NCBI GenBank assembly: GCA_937901255.1
Contig: CALCHN010000014.1
Location: 1 to 16,625 of the forward strand
Source of the DNA: an uncultured Flavobacteriales bacterium
GTDB lineage: Bacteria; Bacteroidota; Bacteroidia; Flavobacteriales_E; Vicingaceae
Direction of reading: 5' to 3'
Length of the DNA stretch: 16,625 nucleotides
Position numbers and translations under genes: made by a program. This document shows, piece by piece, positions 1 to 8,110 of this stretch (the stretch's first letter is position 1; each line of letters starts with the position of its first letter). The notes below the pieces were generated by a model. That model was not told the DNA's origin and did no database searches. It worked only from the letters and a program-made list of their open reading frames with translations.

Positions 1-105
1 AATTTCAATTTAAACTGTAATCAAGGTATTTTGATATCGGAAAGCTGTAAACAAATAATTCTTTCCATATCTGTTATCGTTTACTCTGGTTTTTACTTAA
101 ATACC

Positions 106-236
106 CTATAACGGTCGGTAAATAGGTGCAGGCAGGGCATCTCGCACTAAACTTGCTCTAAGTGCCGAACTCCGAAGTCACAAATTTCCTTTCTACGGAG
201 AGCCGCACCCCTGCTTGAGATTATTTGCTGTTATAG
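106..236 (-). repeat. attC-like site S1
   Basis: A 131-bp imperfect inverted repeat lies just downstream of the gene at 247-771, with 10 bp between stop codon and site. Outer boxes on the plus strand are CTATAAC (106-112) and GTTATAG (230-236). The inner arms are weaker than in the other sites but show GTAAATA and CAGGCAGGG against the complement of CCCTGCTTG and TATTTGC. The right end extends as GTTATAGCCA and matches the left flank of S2 (TGGCTCTAAC) with one difference, tying S1 to the cassette that begins at S2. Positions 1-105 beyond it would begin the next cassette. I found no open frame there longer than about 15 codons. Confidence 0.65.
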
Positions 237-246
237 CCAGTGGTTC

Positions 247-771
247 TCATTTTTTCCTATTTAATCTAATTTTAATTGTTGTTTCGTCAAGTTCTTTTTT
301 ATCCTGCCAAATTGGACTACTTGTACACATATCAGCAATTTTATTTTTGTCAAAGGTTATTGATATACTATCATAACGACCCATTTTATCTTGGATGAAT
401 ACCTTGTCGTTTCCATTTTTATTAAATTCTGGGTAATTGTTATAATAGACCAATAGCATATAGGTGTTTACTCCGAATGGGATATTGTAAGCTTTGTGTT
501 TGGGGTAATTGTCTCCGCTGTTTTGTCCAAATTTTAAAGTATCTGTTTTTTGATATATTGAAGTCTCTTTATGATTTTCTAAATTCCATTCACTTGTATA
601 AGGTTTCCCGATAGAGTCTGTCAATATGATGTCTAAGTCATTTATTATTTCGTTTGTCAAACTGTCTCGGACATCAAGAACAATGACAAAACAATTGTCC
701 CAACCGCAATGCTGAGCTTTTGCGGTGGAGAAAAATGCAATGAGTAAAAAAAATAAAAGATTCTTTTTCAT
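247..771 (-). CDS. Secreted protein, possible transthyretin/carboxypeptidase-regulatory-like beta-sandwich
   Basis: The 174-residue product begins with a clear signal peptide (residues 1-19, hydrophobic core LLFFLLIAFF, cleavage AKA|Q), so it should be exported. After a Cys-containing start (HCGWDNC) the segment VIVLDVRDSLTNEIINDLDI resembles the first strands of the carboxypeptidase-regulatory/transthyretin-like folds common in Bacteroidota surface proteins. That is a weak pattern impression, not a domain assignment. No catalytic motif is visible. The gene ends 10 bp before site S1 and is the second gene of a two-gene cassette, 59 bp after the gene at 831-1646. A relic of another site lies in that gap. 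The function is unknown. Confidence 0.85.
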   Translation of the reverse strand: MKKNLLFFLLIAFFSTAKAQHCGWDNCFVIVLDVRDSLTNEIINDLDIILTDSIGKPYTSEWNLENHKETSIYQKTDTLKFGQNSGDNYPKHKAYNIPFGVNTYMLLVYYNNYPEFNKNGNDKVFIQDKMGRYDSISITFDKNKIADMCTSSPIWQDKKELDETTIKIRLNRKK

Positions 772-795
772 TTTGTGATTTCTTTTAGGTCGTCC

Positions 796-813
796 ATTTG
801 CTGTTATTGCTGG
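796..813 (-). repeat. Possible relic of an attC-like site (one end only)
   Basis: The short gap between two genes contains ATTTGCTGTTAT (796-807), identical to the outer end of S1 (223-234). It is followed by TGCTGG, where S1 has AGCCAG. The GTTATTG box (803-809), the one-base spacer and the first bases of the arm are all in register. No second arm or second box follows, so this looks like the end of a site whose remainder was lost, fusing two former cassettes. A 12-base match in AT-rich DNA could also be chance, but its position between two genes favours a relic. Confidence 0.4.
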
Positions 814-830
814 TGATTTTTATTCTTACC

Positions 831-1646
831 TTATTTCTCATTTAGCTTAAATTCACTCATAACTACGCATTCAAATGTTTCGCTAATATCGTCCCCAAAT
901 ACTTCTATAATTCCCCAACTTTTAAATCTATATCTGCTGTGCATATTTAGTTCGGCCGGAATTTGATATGTTTCTCCAGGTAAAATTTTCTCATAAAGAA
1001 ACCCATGATTTCTAAAACTTTGAGAGTCGTACCAAGCAACTAATTTTTTTGTACAATAAATCGGTTTGTCACTAATATTCGTTATTGAAAAATAGTGTGT
1101 AAACTGTATAACAGGGTAGTCATAATATTTTTTGATTGTGTCTGTTTCTATTATATTTTCTACTTTTTTGGTTGCGTCAATTTGTAGATTATCGTGTTTT
1201 ATCAGTTTACTTTTTCCAAAAGTAAAATTGCACGTTACTTTTTCAGTAAATATTTTCCCTTCGTAATAAAACGGCAATAAGAGAGATACTTTTGTGTCTT
1301 TTTTTATGCTACTACCCAAACTTTCAAAGTTGTTTATATGCAGGGCAACAGTTTGAGTGTCATTAGGTTTTGTTAGAAAATGATTATTTGGTTCGTAGAG
1401 AAAAGTAGTGTCAATAAAGGTTACGTGTGAACCAACATTTTTAAAATTAAAATAGACATAACTTGTCCTGCTTCGGTCATGAAAAATATTCTTTTTATTT
1501 GAAGATGGGTCAATATTAATGTTATACGAATTATTAATCCACTCAACCGGCGATGTCTGTGCAACACAAATAGATGTCTGTAAGCAAGCGAACAAATAAA
1601 TTGTTATTTGGAATTTTAGTCTAAATTTGATTTTGTGTTCTTTCAT
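831..1646 (-). CDS. Secreted protein of unknown function
   Basis: From the ATG at 1646 the protein has 271 residues and a good signal peptide (positive KEHKIKFRLK, hydrophobic ITIYLFACL, cleavage near CVA|Q at 29/30), so it is probably exported. An in-frame ATG at 1685 would add 13 residues (MKTLVRTVTKQAI) in front of the signal peptide, so I prefer the inner start. The mature part reads as beta-rich, with many aromatic and Asn residues (YVYFNFKNVGSHVTFIDTTF, YPVIQFTHYFSITNISDKPI). These phrases recall immunoglobulin-like or DUF1573-type beta-sandwiches, but I cannot assign a family. It is the first gene of the cassette bounded by S2 and S1. About 150 bp of unique sequence separate it from S2, longer than for most neighbours, so a promoter could fit there. 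Confidence 0.82.
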   Translation of the reverse strand: MKEHKIKFRLKFQITIYLFACLQTSICVAQTSPVEWINNSYNINIDPSSNKKNIFHDRSRTSYVYFNFKNVGSHVTFIDTTFLYEPNNHFLTKPNDTQTVALHINNFESLGSSIKKDTKVSLLLPFYYEGKIFTEKVTCNFTFGKSKLIKHDNLQIDATKKVENIIETDTIKKYYDYPVIQFTHYFSITNISDKPIYCTKKLVAWYDSQSFRNHGFLYEKILPGETYQIPAELNMHSRYRFKSWGIIEVFGDDISETFECVVMSEFKLNEK

Positions 1647-1795
1647 TATTGCCTGTTTTGTTACTGTTCTGACTAACGTCTTCATAAAATATTGGTTATC
1701 TGTTGTATATTTTTAGTTAAAACCCCCGTATTTTTTGTTGTCAAAACTTCTCGTTAACCTTGCTACTCAACTGTCTCGCCATGGTAAGGAATTGG

Positions 1796-1927
1796 CTCTA
1801 ACGTTTTGGCGCTTGGCGCAGTGGCGGTATTTGGAGCACAAAACTATCAATACACCACAAAAGTTGATGCGAGGTAGAATGTTCAATTAACCACTTCACC
1901 CGCCATTGAGCCAAACGCCTGTTACCA
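1796..1927 (-). repeat. attC-like site S2
   Basis: A 132-bp inverted repeat ends 4 bp from the stop codon of the gene at 1932-2600. Left end on the plus strand: CTCTAAC, spacer GTTTT, arm GGCGCTTGGCGCAGTGGCGG. Right end: arm CCGCCATTGAGCCAAACGCC, spacer T, box GTTACCA. The arms pair at 17 of 20 positions. It is nearly identical to S4 (8436-8567), with about nine differences from the arm through the loop, while the outer boxes of the two differ. That is the pattern expected when outer boxes belong to different neighbouring cassettes. Confidence 0.75.
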
Positions 1928-1931
1928 GCCG

Positions 1932-2600
1932 TTATTTTTCTCGTTTTACAAATAGTGTCTTTTTCCCTTTTGTCCACATTCCTAATGTTATGAACCCATT
2001 TTTTCTTTTTCTTAGTTTTTCTTTGGTCTTGTTATGTGTGTGTATTCTCATCGTATCATTTGCGAAAATACTTATTTCGTTAATTCCTTCTGGAACTTTA
2101 AAATCTAATATTTTTCTGTTGCTATTAAAAACATAAAGAGAAAGATTTTTGTCTTGTAGTTCTGTCAAAGGAATTTCCACATAACCTTTTACCCAATTCG
2201 TTTGGTAAATCTTATTATTTGATGTGGTGTCCTTATATTTTATATTAAAAAACTCTTGAGGTTCTCCCCACCAGTCAAACCACTTAATGTTTAAAATATC
2301 TTTATTATTTTCTTTCGTTTTAAATTCAACTCTGTGGTTAAATTTTGTTGTGTCAAAAGTCAAAACAATGCATCGTCTCTTCTCCTTAAATATTCCTTGC
2401 CCAAACCAAGACTGTCCATCGTCTGTAAATGTTGTTTGTTTAAATATTCCATTTTTGTCAGTCTTATTTAATCTATAAAAGGTATAGTTGTTCGAGAAAA
2501 GGGCAGCGTTTTTTTGTCTATACTCAATTGTGTCCTGACCGTATGTCAGCCCAATAAATATTGTTCCGATAAATGCTAATATGAAGTGTATTCGTTTCAT
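1932..2600 (-). CDS. Secreted protein of unknown function (single-gene cassette)
   Basis: The 222-residue product has a signal peptide (residues 1-21, MKRIHFILAFIGTIFIGLTY then G|Q). The rest is soluble, rich in Lys, Asn and aromatic residues, with stretches typical of a beta-rich secreted domain (GQSWFGQGIFKEKRRCIVLT, IKWFDWWGEPQEFF). No motif or family is recognised. The basic tail KTKEKLRKRKNGF is notable. The gene fills its cassette almost completely, with 11 bp between S3 and the start codon and 4 bp between the stop codon and S2. It therefore cannot carry its own promoter outside the site and probably depends on transcription entering through S3. Confidence 0.85.
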   Translation of the reverse strand: MKRIHFILAFIGTIFIGLTYGQDTIEYRQKNAALFSNNYTFYRLNKTDKNGIFKQTTFTDDGQSWFGQGIFKEKRRCIVLTFDTTKFNHRVEFKTKENNKDILNIKWFDWWGEPQEFFNIKYKDTTSNNKIYQTNWVKGYVEIPLTELQDKNLSLYVFNSNRKILDFKVPEGINEISIFANDTMRIHTHNKTKEKLRKRKNGFITLGMWTKGKKTLFVKREK

Positions 2601-2611
2601 TCTATAATGGA

Positions 2612-2744
2612 TGCTAACGGTTTCGGGCTTGGCGCTGTGCCGACTTTTTAAAGTAAACCCAAACTCGAAGTTAGATTATTTTCTTTCATAAAAATCGTTT
2701 TTTCGGAGCAAGATTGAAGGCATAGAGCTAAACCCGTGTTAGGT
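2612..2744 (-). repeat. attC-like site S3
   Basis: A 133-bp inverted repeat lies 11 bp upstream of the gene at 1932-2600. Left end on the plus strand: TGCTAAC, spacer GGTTT, arm CGGGCTTGGCGCTGTGCC. Right end: arm GGCATAGAGCTAAACCCG, spacer T, box GTTAGGT. The right flank GTTAGGTGC is the exact complement of the left flank of S4 (GCACCTAAC), 5.7 kb away, so S3 is the attC of the restriction-modification cassette. The loop shares a 70-nt pattern with S6, including ACTYTTTAAA, TTTTCTTTC and AGCAAGATT. Confidence 0.75.
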
Positions 2745-2961
2745 GCTGGCATTTCTATCCACCAAGTTTGTAAACCATTTTCATTATTTTGTTTCGTATA
2801 GATGTGTATCGGCTGTGAGTGGAGTATTTTTTTATTTTTTTGTGCGTTGGAATTTTTTTTATTTCAATTTTTCTTTTGGGTTGGCTTTGCAAGCTCTTTT
2901 AAAAACTTTGGTCTGTGCGTTGATTTGCGCGGTTTTTAAATGTGCTTGTAAAAAGCGTGGG
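2745..2961. other. Non-coding spacer downstream of the defence genes
   Basis: This 217-bp spacer lies between S3 and the stop codon of the dual-OB gene. It is strongly T-rich on the plus strand (runs of up to nine T), with scattered GC-containing words such as GTTGGCTTTGCAAGCTC. I see no convincing gene. A plus-strand frame crosses it but continues antisense into the gene, with a composition of Phe, Tyr and Cys that does not look like a real protein. Words like TTTTGGGTTGGCTTTGC faintly recall the spacer at the other end of this cassette (8111-8435). Confidence 0.5.
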
Positions 2962-3783
2962 TTAAAACAAACTACCTTGTATCTCAATTTTCGGATGAAA
3001 CGTTCCAATAATCATAAACGGATTATGGGAAACATAATGATGAAGCTGTGATGTGCCTAAAAATAAATGTAAATCTTTCGTTTTTGCAAAATCTTCAAAA
3101 TATTTTTTCTTAACGTCTTCAACTGCTTTGGATTCGTTTCCTTCGTGTCGTGCAAGACAGTTCCAATATAGTTGTCCAATTTCCCAATCTTCAATCATTA
3201 ACTTACTTTTCTTACCTTGATTGTCTTCAAAAACATAACAAAATTTGTAAGGTAACTTCCGTACAACGTCAAAAGGATTTTCTGGTTGTTTAAACAAATT
3301 ACCTTGTAGGCGTTCAGCTTCAAGTTTCGCTAATTTAGTTTTGTCCCATTCTCTCTCAACTTCTTCAATTGTAAAATCAAGAATTTTAGTTGGTTTGAAA
3401 ACAGCTAAAGATGTGCAAATATTTTTGTTTTGAGCTTCTGCGATTAATTCAGATAAATTGTAATAGATTTTTCCTAATGTAAACTTTTTCCTTTCTGCCC
3501 AATTTCCTTTTGTGTCAAGGTGGTCAAGTATTTTTATTTCAGTATCGTGAGAGTATGGGCGATAACTTTCAGGTCTAAAATCGCTTTTGTTTTTAACCAA
3601 ATCAAGTTCTATCCAATCATACTTTTTATATTGTTCTTCAAACGATTTTTTACGAAACTGAATAGGGTAAATTCTTATCCAAGTTCCATTTTCCGTAAAG
3701 CCTGCGGTACAAACCAATTCTTCGTATTTCCCAGAAATTGCCGGATAAGTTTTTACTGTGATTAAAACCTTTGTCTTTGCCAT
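2962..3783 (-). CDS. Dual OB domain (DuOB-type) protein
   Basis: The 273-residue cytoplasmic protein has no signal peptide or membrane segment. Its start (KVLITVKTYPAISGKYEELV), Cys25, the WIRIYPIQFR stretch at residues 35-44 and the C-terminal HHYVSHNPFMIIGTFHPK (about 249-266) match my memory of the dual-OB family, often found beside DUF488 proteins. The family is thought to bind nucleic acid through OB folds, but no reaction is established and I infer none. It starts 3 bp after the stop codon of the DUF488 gene, so the two are almost certainly co-expressed. It is the last gene of the four-gene defence cassette. It could be a sensor or effector of a defence module or an accessory to the restriction system. 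The family call is moderately sure, the role is not. Confidence 0.75.
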   Translation of the reverse strand: MAKTKVLITVKTYPAISGKYEELVCTAGFTENGTWIRIYPIQFRKKSFEEQYKKYDWIELDLVKNKSDFRPESYRPYSHDTEIKILDHLDTKGNWAERKKFTLGKIYYNLSELIAEAQNKNICTSLAVFKPTKILDFTIEEVEREWDKTKLAKLEAERLQGNLFKQPENPFDVVRKLPYKFCYVFEDNQGKKSKLMIEDWEIGQLYWNCLARHEGNESKAVEDVKKKYFEDFAKTKDLHLFLGTSQLHHYVSHNPFMIIGTFHPKIEIQGSLF

Positions 3784-3786
3784 TTT

Positions 3787-4671
3787 TTAAATATGCTTTA
3801 CTTCATAAGTAAAATCAGGCAGAGTTTCAATTGCTTCTGCCAAATGCTTACGGTGACATTGACAAATATTGGCTTCAAAGCAAGTTAGTGCAATGCGTTT
3901 ATGTTCCTTTAATAAGTTTAAAATAATAGTTTGGGTCGGAATGGTTGTCGTAAGATTACTCTCACGATATACGGCAAACAATTTATCATAGTCCGTTTGA
4001 GTATTTAATTCCTGTCTTTGGTTCGATTTTATTCCAACCTCAGGAAAGTGCATATACTGAATTCCTAAATTTTCGCAATATCGTTTTAATAGACTTTTGC
4101 TAAAGCCATATTTCATACTTAACGGGTTGTTGCGAACATCAACCAAAATTTTCACATCGTTTCTAAGTAAACGATTTAAATATTCCTCCAACGAAATTCC
4201 TTCATAACCAATTGTAAATAAAACTGTTTTAATGCTTTTTGGCTTGTTCTTTTTTACTTTTTCAAATTCATCAGAGGTCAAAATACTTTCAGCCTTGATA
4301 CTTTTTGTTGCCCAATATGGAAAGTTAATGTAAGTGTGCTTCATCAAAGCATTAGCATTCATTTTTCCGTAAAGCATTTTGATTTCTAGTAACTGTTTCT
4401 TGTCAGCTTCTTTTAATGCTTTTAAATAATCGGTTTTTTCATTGCTTTTAAAATGACTTTCTGTCTCACTAAGCATTCCTTTATTTACCATAGTTGTCAA
4501 ATCTGCGTTTGCAGAGTATGAGTAACAACCGAATTTGTAAGGAATAAAGTCATATTCAGCTTTTTGTTGTCTTTGAGTAAAAAGAAACAATAATTTTTGT
4601 AAGCGAATTTTATCTAATTCACCTTCAAATAATTGAAATAGAGCTAATATGATTTTTCGTCTGTAAAACAT
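3787..4671 (-). CDS. SocA/Panacea-like N-terminal domain fused to DUF488
   Basis: This 294-residue protein has two parts. Residues 1-125 resemble SocA/Panacea (DUF4065) domains, with DKIRLQKLLFLF at 20-31 and YDFIPYKFGCYSYS at 40-53. These domains occur in antitoxin-like and prophage proteins. Residues 150-294 are a DUF488 domain, with TIGYEG (153-158), DVRNNP (178-183), K187 and GFSK (189-192), and a Cys-rich end with C264, C270, C272 and the CHR triad 272-274. DUF488 has an unknown activity, and its conserved DxR and CHR motifs suggest a catalytic or metal/nucleotide-binding site. The gene is 71 bp downstream of the membrane-protein gene and 3 bp upstream of the dual-OB gene. Position with a restriction enzyme suggests a defence role, which is inference. 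Confidence 0.8.
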   Translation of the reverse strand: MFYRRKIILALFQLFEGELDKIRLQKLLFLFTQRQQKAEYDFIPYKFGCYSYSANADLTTMVNKGMLSETESHFKSNEKTDYLKALKEADKKQLLEIKMLYGKMNANALMKHTYINFPYWATKSIKAESILTSDEFEKVKKNKPKSIKTVLFTIGYEGISLEEYLNRLLRNDVKILVDVRNNPLSMKYGFSKSLLKRYCENLGIQYMHFPEVGIKSNQRQELNTQTDYDKLFAVYRESNLTTTIPTQTIILNLLKEHKRIALTCFEANICQCHRKHLAEAIETLPDFTYEVKHI

Positions 4672-4742
4672 AATGTAAAAGTAGGAATTAAAAAGGTAAG
4701 AAATCTACCAAAAGCGCCAATAGTTTGTACAATTTTTAACTT

Positions 4743-5375
4743 TTATAAAGTTGCTCTTTTTCTGTTTTCTTCATTTCTTATTTCTTCCTCTTTTTCTTTT
4801 GCTATCGTGTCTTTGGAAATATTTACAATATCTTTTTGGTTCAATTCTTTTCTAATTGCAAAGGGATAAAAGATATTGATAAAACTTGCTAAGGTTAAAA
4901 ACATTATAACCGTTTGACACCATAGATTTTTTGCTATAAAGGTTACAATCGAATTGTTTGTAACTGTATTTATATAGAAAAAGGTTGCTGATAAAATAAA
5001 TGCAAATGAAAATATTATAATTGTATTTTTCCTTTCATAAACGGTTTTCTTGAATTTAAATAGTGAATAATTTAGCTTGTGATTTCCAAGCAAATATTGA
5101 ATTAATTGCTTTTTAAAATTTGTCGTTGGCGATTCAAAATAAATACCTGTATTATATACTTTTAATATTTGAGAGGTTTTTTCGTCAACTATCATTGGAT
5201 GAACGAATTGTATAAATGTTTTACTTTCTTTTTTTTCAAATTGTATAGAACATTTATACCATTGATTATCTATTTTTATTTCTGCGATATTTGAGAACAT
5301 TCCTATTGGTTTCCAGAATTTGTTGTTTTTATTTTTCCTAATTCGGAAAGTTTTCCCCTTAATTTTTAATATCAT
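4743..5375 (-). CDS. Two-helix membrane protein of unknown function
   Basis: The 210-residue protein has a basic, beta-like N-terminal part (residues 1-100) and then two transmembrane helices, about 118-136 (TIIIFSFAFILSATFFYI) and 153-172 (CQTVIMFLTLASFINIFYPF). It ends in a highly charged Lys/Glu tail (KEKEEEIRNEENRKR). With no signal peptide and two helices, both ends should face the cytoplasm. The start codon overlaps the stop codon of the restriction enzyme gene as ATGA (5372-5375), so translation is probably coupled. No family is recognised. In defence operons small two-helix proteins often act as membrane effectors, but nothing in this sequence proves that. A role unrelated to restriction is equally possible. 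Confidence 0.82.
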   Translation of the reverse strand: MILKIKGKTFRIRKNKNNKFWKPIGMFSNIAEIKIDNQWYKCSIQFEKKESKTFIQFVHPMIVDEKTSQILKVYNTGIYFESPTTNFKKQLIQYLLGNHKLNYSLFKFKKTVYERKNTIIIFSFAFILSATFFYINTVTNNSIVTFIAKNLWCQTVIMFLTLASFINIFYPFAIRKELNQKDIVNISKDTIAKEKEEEIRNEENRKRATL

Positions 5376-8110
5376 AATTTCCCTTTTTTCGACTTCTCTT
5401 TAGTAAACAAATCAGCCGTATATTTTTCATACAGTTCAAATAAAAACACCATTCTGTTTGCCTCACTTGTAAATACTTGTGATCTGTAAGCCAAGTCCAC
5501 AGCTTTATCCAATTCATTATGAGCTTTTATCAATACAGGTGGCATTGTCAAAGGATCATATAAGTCAGCAAGTGAGCTATTTGGAAATTGTAGCCTTGCA
5601 TCCAACACTTTTTGTGCTGCTGTTTCAATGGCTTTAATCTGTTTTTCGGTGGGATTTTCTGGCCAAGGATAATTGTTGTAAACTATATCTTTTGAGTATC
5701 TAAAACGGCTTTCCAACCTGCCACAAACAGTTTTAACCCAAGCCATATGCATTGAGGATTGTAGAACACCATATTGAAAAATTTTACCATCGGGTACAAT
5801 ATGAACCAAATTTGTGGGGATAGTTGTGTTATCTAGTAATCCCATTGGGATATATTTTCTCTTTTCAGAAGAAACTCCGGGTATAACAATGTATGAGTTC
5901 GGCAAATTAGTATCTCTGAACAGATAAGGCGTGGCAGAGAATTTTTGAGTTGAAGAAGCAACGCTTGCATTACGAAATGCTTTTACCTTTTCGATTCTAT
6001 CAATTATTGGTTTTATATTTCTATATGCATTTGGAGAAATATCCTTTAACCAAATACAATATCTTTCAGAATTATTAATGTACTCGTATGAACCAATGGT
6101 TTTTCTAAGGAAGGCCTTTGAATCTGGATTTTTATGAATCATCTCATCTTTTTCTTCCTTCGAAAGCAACAAGTTTCCACCGTCCAAAGGCATATTTCCA
6201 AAACTCATTTTAGGCACGTTGCATAATGGAGAAGATCGTTTATTGATAAATAAATCTTTTGCATCTACTAAATATGGATTAATATTTTTTGCTTTCAGTT
6301 CGTGGGCTTCACCTTTAATATCTTCATATTCAAAAATGCTCTTGTTTGCGGTATCGAAGTTGGCGAAGCCAACTATAACACAATAAACTGCTGCATTTCC
6401 TTTTGCTTCGTTGCTCCATTTAAAAGTTCGATGTGCAAAATGAATTTGGATTTTGTATTTGTTGAGCATTTGCCCCCAAAGAATACTCGTTTGTTCACCT
6501 TGCACAATCGAATTTGTTGAAACAAAAGCTACTTTGATTTTTGTGTCTTGAATGTATTTTGCCGATTTGATATACCATCCTGTCACATAATCTAAAACTC
6601 CACTTCCACTTGAAAAATCAAAAAGATTTACAATTTGATCGCGTTGAGTTTGCTTCATTATCTTAGAGCCAATAAATGGCGGATTACCAAGGATATAAGA
6701 AAGTTCGTTTTTTGAAATTATATTTTCCCAGCTTATTTCTAAGGCATCACCGTGAACAATTTTAGCCGCCTTTTTAAGCGGTAAACGTGCAAAGTATTGT
6801 CCAAATTCATTGCTTATTAGCATGTTCATTTGGTGGTCAATAAGCCACATTGCAACTTCGGCAATTCGTGCTGGAAATTCTTCATATTCAATTCCGCACA
6901 TCATATCAACGTCAAGCCAAATAATATTGCTAACATCCATTACTTGTTGTCCACCTTTGTATGATGCTCTTAAAATTTCTAATTCAAGTAATCGTAATTC
7001 GCGGTATGTGATAACTAAAAAGTTTCCACAACCACAAGCAGGGTCAAGAAATTTTAAAGTACTAATGCGTTTATGAAATTCAGGAAGTTTGTTTTTGTTG
7101 TCCTTGATGCTTTCAAATTCTTTCCAAAGTTCATCAAGGAAAAGCGGTTTAATAAGTTTTAAAATGTTGGTTTCGCTTGTGTAATGTGCTCCTAAGTTTC
7201 TGCGTTCTTTCGGGTTCATTACGCTTTGAAACATAGAACCGAAAATTGCAGGTGAAATTTTACTCCAATCAATATAGCAACAATCCAACAAGGCTTGTCG
7301 CATCTTTGTATCGAAACTTGCCGTAGGCAAGTTCTCTTCAAAAAGTTTTCCGTTTACATAAGGGAATTCGGATAATTGCTCGTCAAGATTTTTAAACCGA
7401 TTTTCTTTTGATGTGTTTAGCACTTGAAAAAGTTCCTGCAATTTTGAGGCTAAGTCGCTTCCGTCTTCAGCAGTTCGTTGCTCAATATAATCTTGAAATT
7501 GCTGTTTATTGAAAATTGTTGTGTCTTCTGCAAACAATAAAAACAGAATACGAACTAAGTAAACTTCTAAAGGATGTCCTGTATATCCGATTTCTTCAAG
7601 TCTATCATGAAGTTTACCCATCAACTCTGCCGCTTTGATATTAGCAGGATCTTGTTCTTTGTATGTTTTCTTTTGGTATCCTAACAAATAACCAAAACTT
7701 TGAACGTTCAATACTAATTCATCAATTGTGAATTCAAGTGTTTGTTGTTCTTCCGTATCGTACAATCTGAAAACATGAAAGTCACATACCAAAACGTACT
7801 TGGGTAATTCATTTTGTTTTAATCCATGTGTATAATCTATGGCTTGTTGAAAAGCTTTAGCAAGGTTTTTACCTCGACTTTTCATTTCAACTAAAATGGT
7901 TCCTTTCCACAATAAATCTATATAGCCATCAGCATCTGAAAGTTTTTTAACTCGATGTTCAAAGGTTCCAATCTTTTTTCTGGTAATTCCAAAGACATCA
8001 AAAAATGCATCCAAAAATGGTTTTGCATCCGCTTCTTCATTTGAAGTACCAGCCCATTCGTTGGAGAAATTTAATGCTCTATCTTTTATTTCGTTCCAGC
8101 TTAATGCCAT
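5372..8110 (-). CDS. Type IIL (MmeI-like) restriction-modification enzyme
   Basis: The 912-residue protein joins DNA cleavage, methylation and target recognition in one chain. The N-terminal nuclease shows D65, E75 and K77 in the spacing D-x9-E-x-K (GYIDLLWKGTILVEMKS), the same as the PD-(D/E)XK site of MmeI. A helical linker follows (about 150-300). The gamma-class N6-adenine methyltransferase has motif I LDPACGCGNF (355-364) and motif IV NPPF (476-479). The target-recognition region is about 620-780, and the family signature SMHMAWVKTVCGRLESRFRY with VYNNYPWP spans about 785-816. The length is typical of the family (900-1000). In this family the enzyme itself methylates one strand of its site for protection, so no separate methyltransferase is needed. 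All expected motifs look intact. The gene heads an operon with three smaller genes, overlapping the next by ATGA. The target sequence cannot be read from here. Confidence 0.92.
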   Translation of the reverse strand: MALSWNEIKDRALNFSNEWAGTSNEEADAKPFLDAFFDVFGITRKKIGTFEHRVKKLSDADGYIDLLWKGTILVEMKSRGKNLAKAFQQAIDYTHGLKQNELPKYVLVCDFHVFRLYDTEEQQTLEFTIDELVLNVQSFGYLLGYQKKTYKEQDPANIKAAELMGKLHDRLEEIGYTGHPLEVYLVRILFLLFAEDTTIFNKQQFQDYIEQRTAEDGSDLASKLQELFQVLNTSKENRFKNLDEQLSEFPYVNGKLFEENLPTASFDTKMRQALLDCCYIDWSKISPAIFGSMFQSVMNPKERRNLGAHYTSETNILKLIKPLFLDELWKEFESIKDNKNKLPEFHKRISTLKFLDPACGCGNFLVITYRELRLLELEILRASYKGGQQVMDVSNIIWLDVDMMCGIEYEEFPARIAEVAMWLIDHQMNMLISNEFGQYFARLPLKKAAKIVHGDALEISWENIISKNELSYILGNPPFIGSKIMKQTQRDQIVNLFDFSSGSGVLDYVTGWYIKSAKYIQDTKIKVAFVSTNSIVQGEQTSILWGQMLNKYKIQIHFAHRTFKWSNEAKGNAAVYCVIVGFANFDTANKSIFEYEDIKGEAHELKAKNINPYLVDAKDLFINKRSSPLCNVPKMSFGNMPLDGGNLLLSKEEKDEMIHKNPDSKAFLRKTIGSYEYINNSERYCIWLKDISPNAYRNIKPIIDRIEKVKAFRNASVASSTQKFSATPYLFRDTNLPNSYIVIPGVSSEKRKYIPMGLLDNTTIPTNLVHIVPDGKIFQYGVLQSSMHMAWVKTVCGRLESRFRYSKDIVYNNYPWPENPTEKQIKAIETAAQKVLDARLQFPNSSLADLYDPLTMPPVLIKAHNELDKAVDLAYRSQVFTSEANRMVFLFELYEKYTADLFTKEKSKKGKL

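Noticed and set aside
73..79. GTTATCG near the left edge as another site end.
   Set aside because: Only one box is present, with no arm and no partner box in the remaining sequence.
1671..1701. GACTAAC and GTTATCT 17 bp apart as a miniature attC-like site.
   Set aside because: There are no complementary arms between the boxes, and a plausible gene start lies within; two seven-base matches to a loose consensus are expected by chance.
1739..1744. TTGACA on the minus strand as the -35 box of a promoter for the gene at 831-1646.
   Set aside because: The spacing to a -10-like word is poor, and Bacteroidota promoters use a different consensus (TTTG and TAnnTTTG), which I did not find there.
2743..3051. 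A plus-strand frame of 102 codons starting at the edge of S3.
   Set aside because: It is antisense to the end of the dual-OB gene, is dominated by Phe, Tyr and Cys from T-rich DNA, and opposes the direction of all other genes.
5372..8110. The large methyltransferase as a BREX PglX or DISARM DrmMI protein.
   Set aside because: The N-terminal D-x9-E-x-K nuclease site and the C-terminal HMAWVKTVCGRL signature fit type IIL enzymes, and no other BREX or DISARM gene is nearby.
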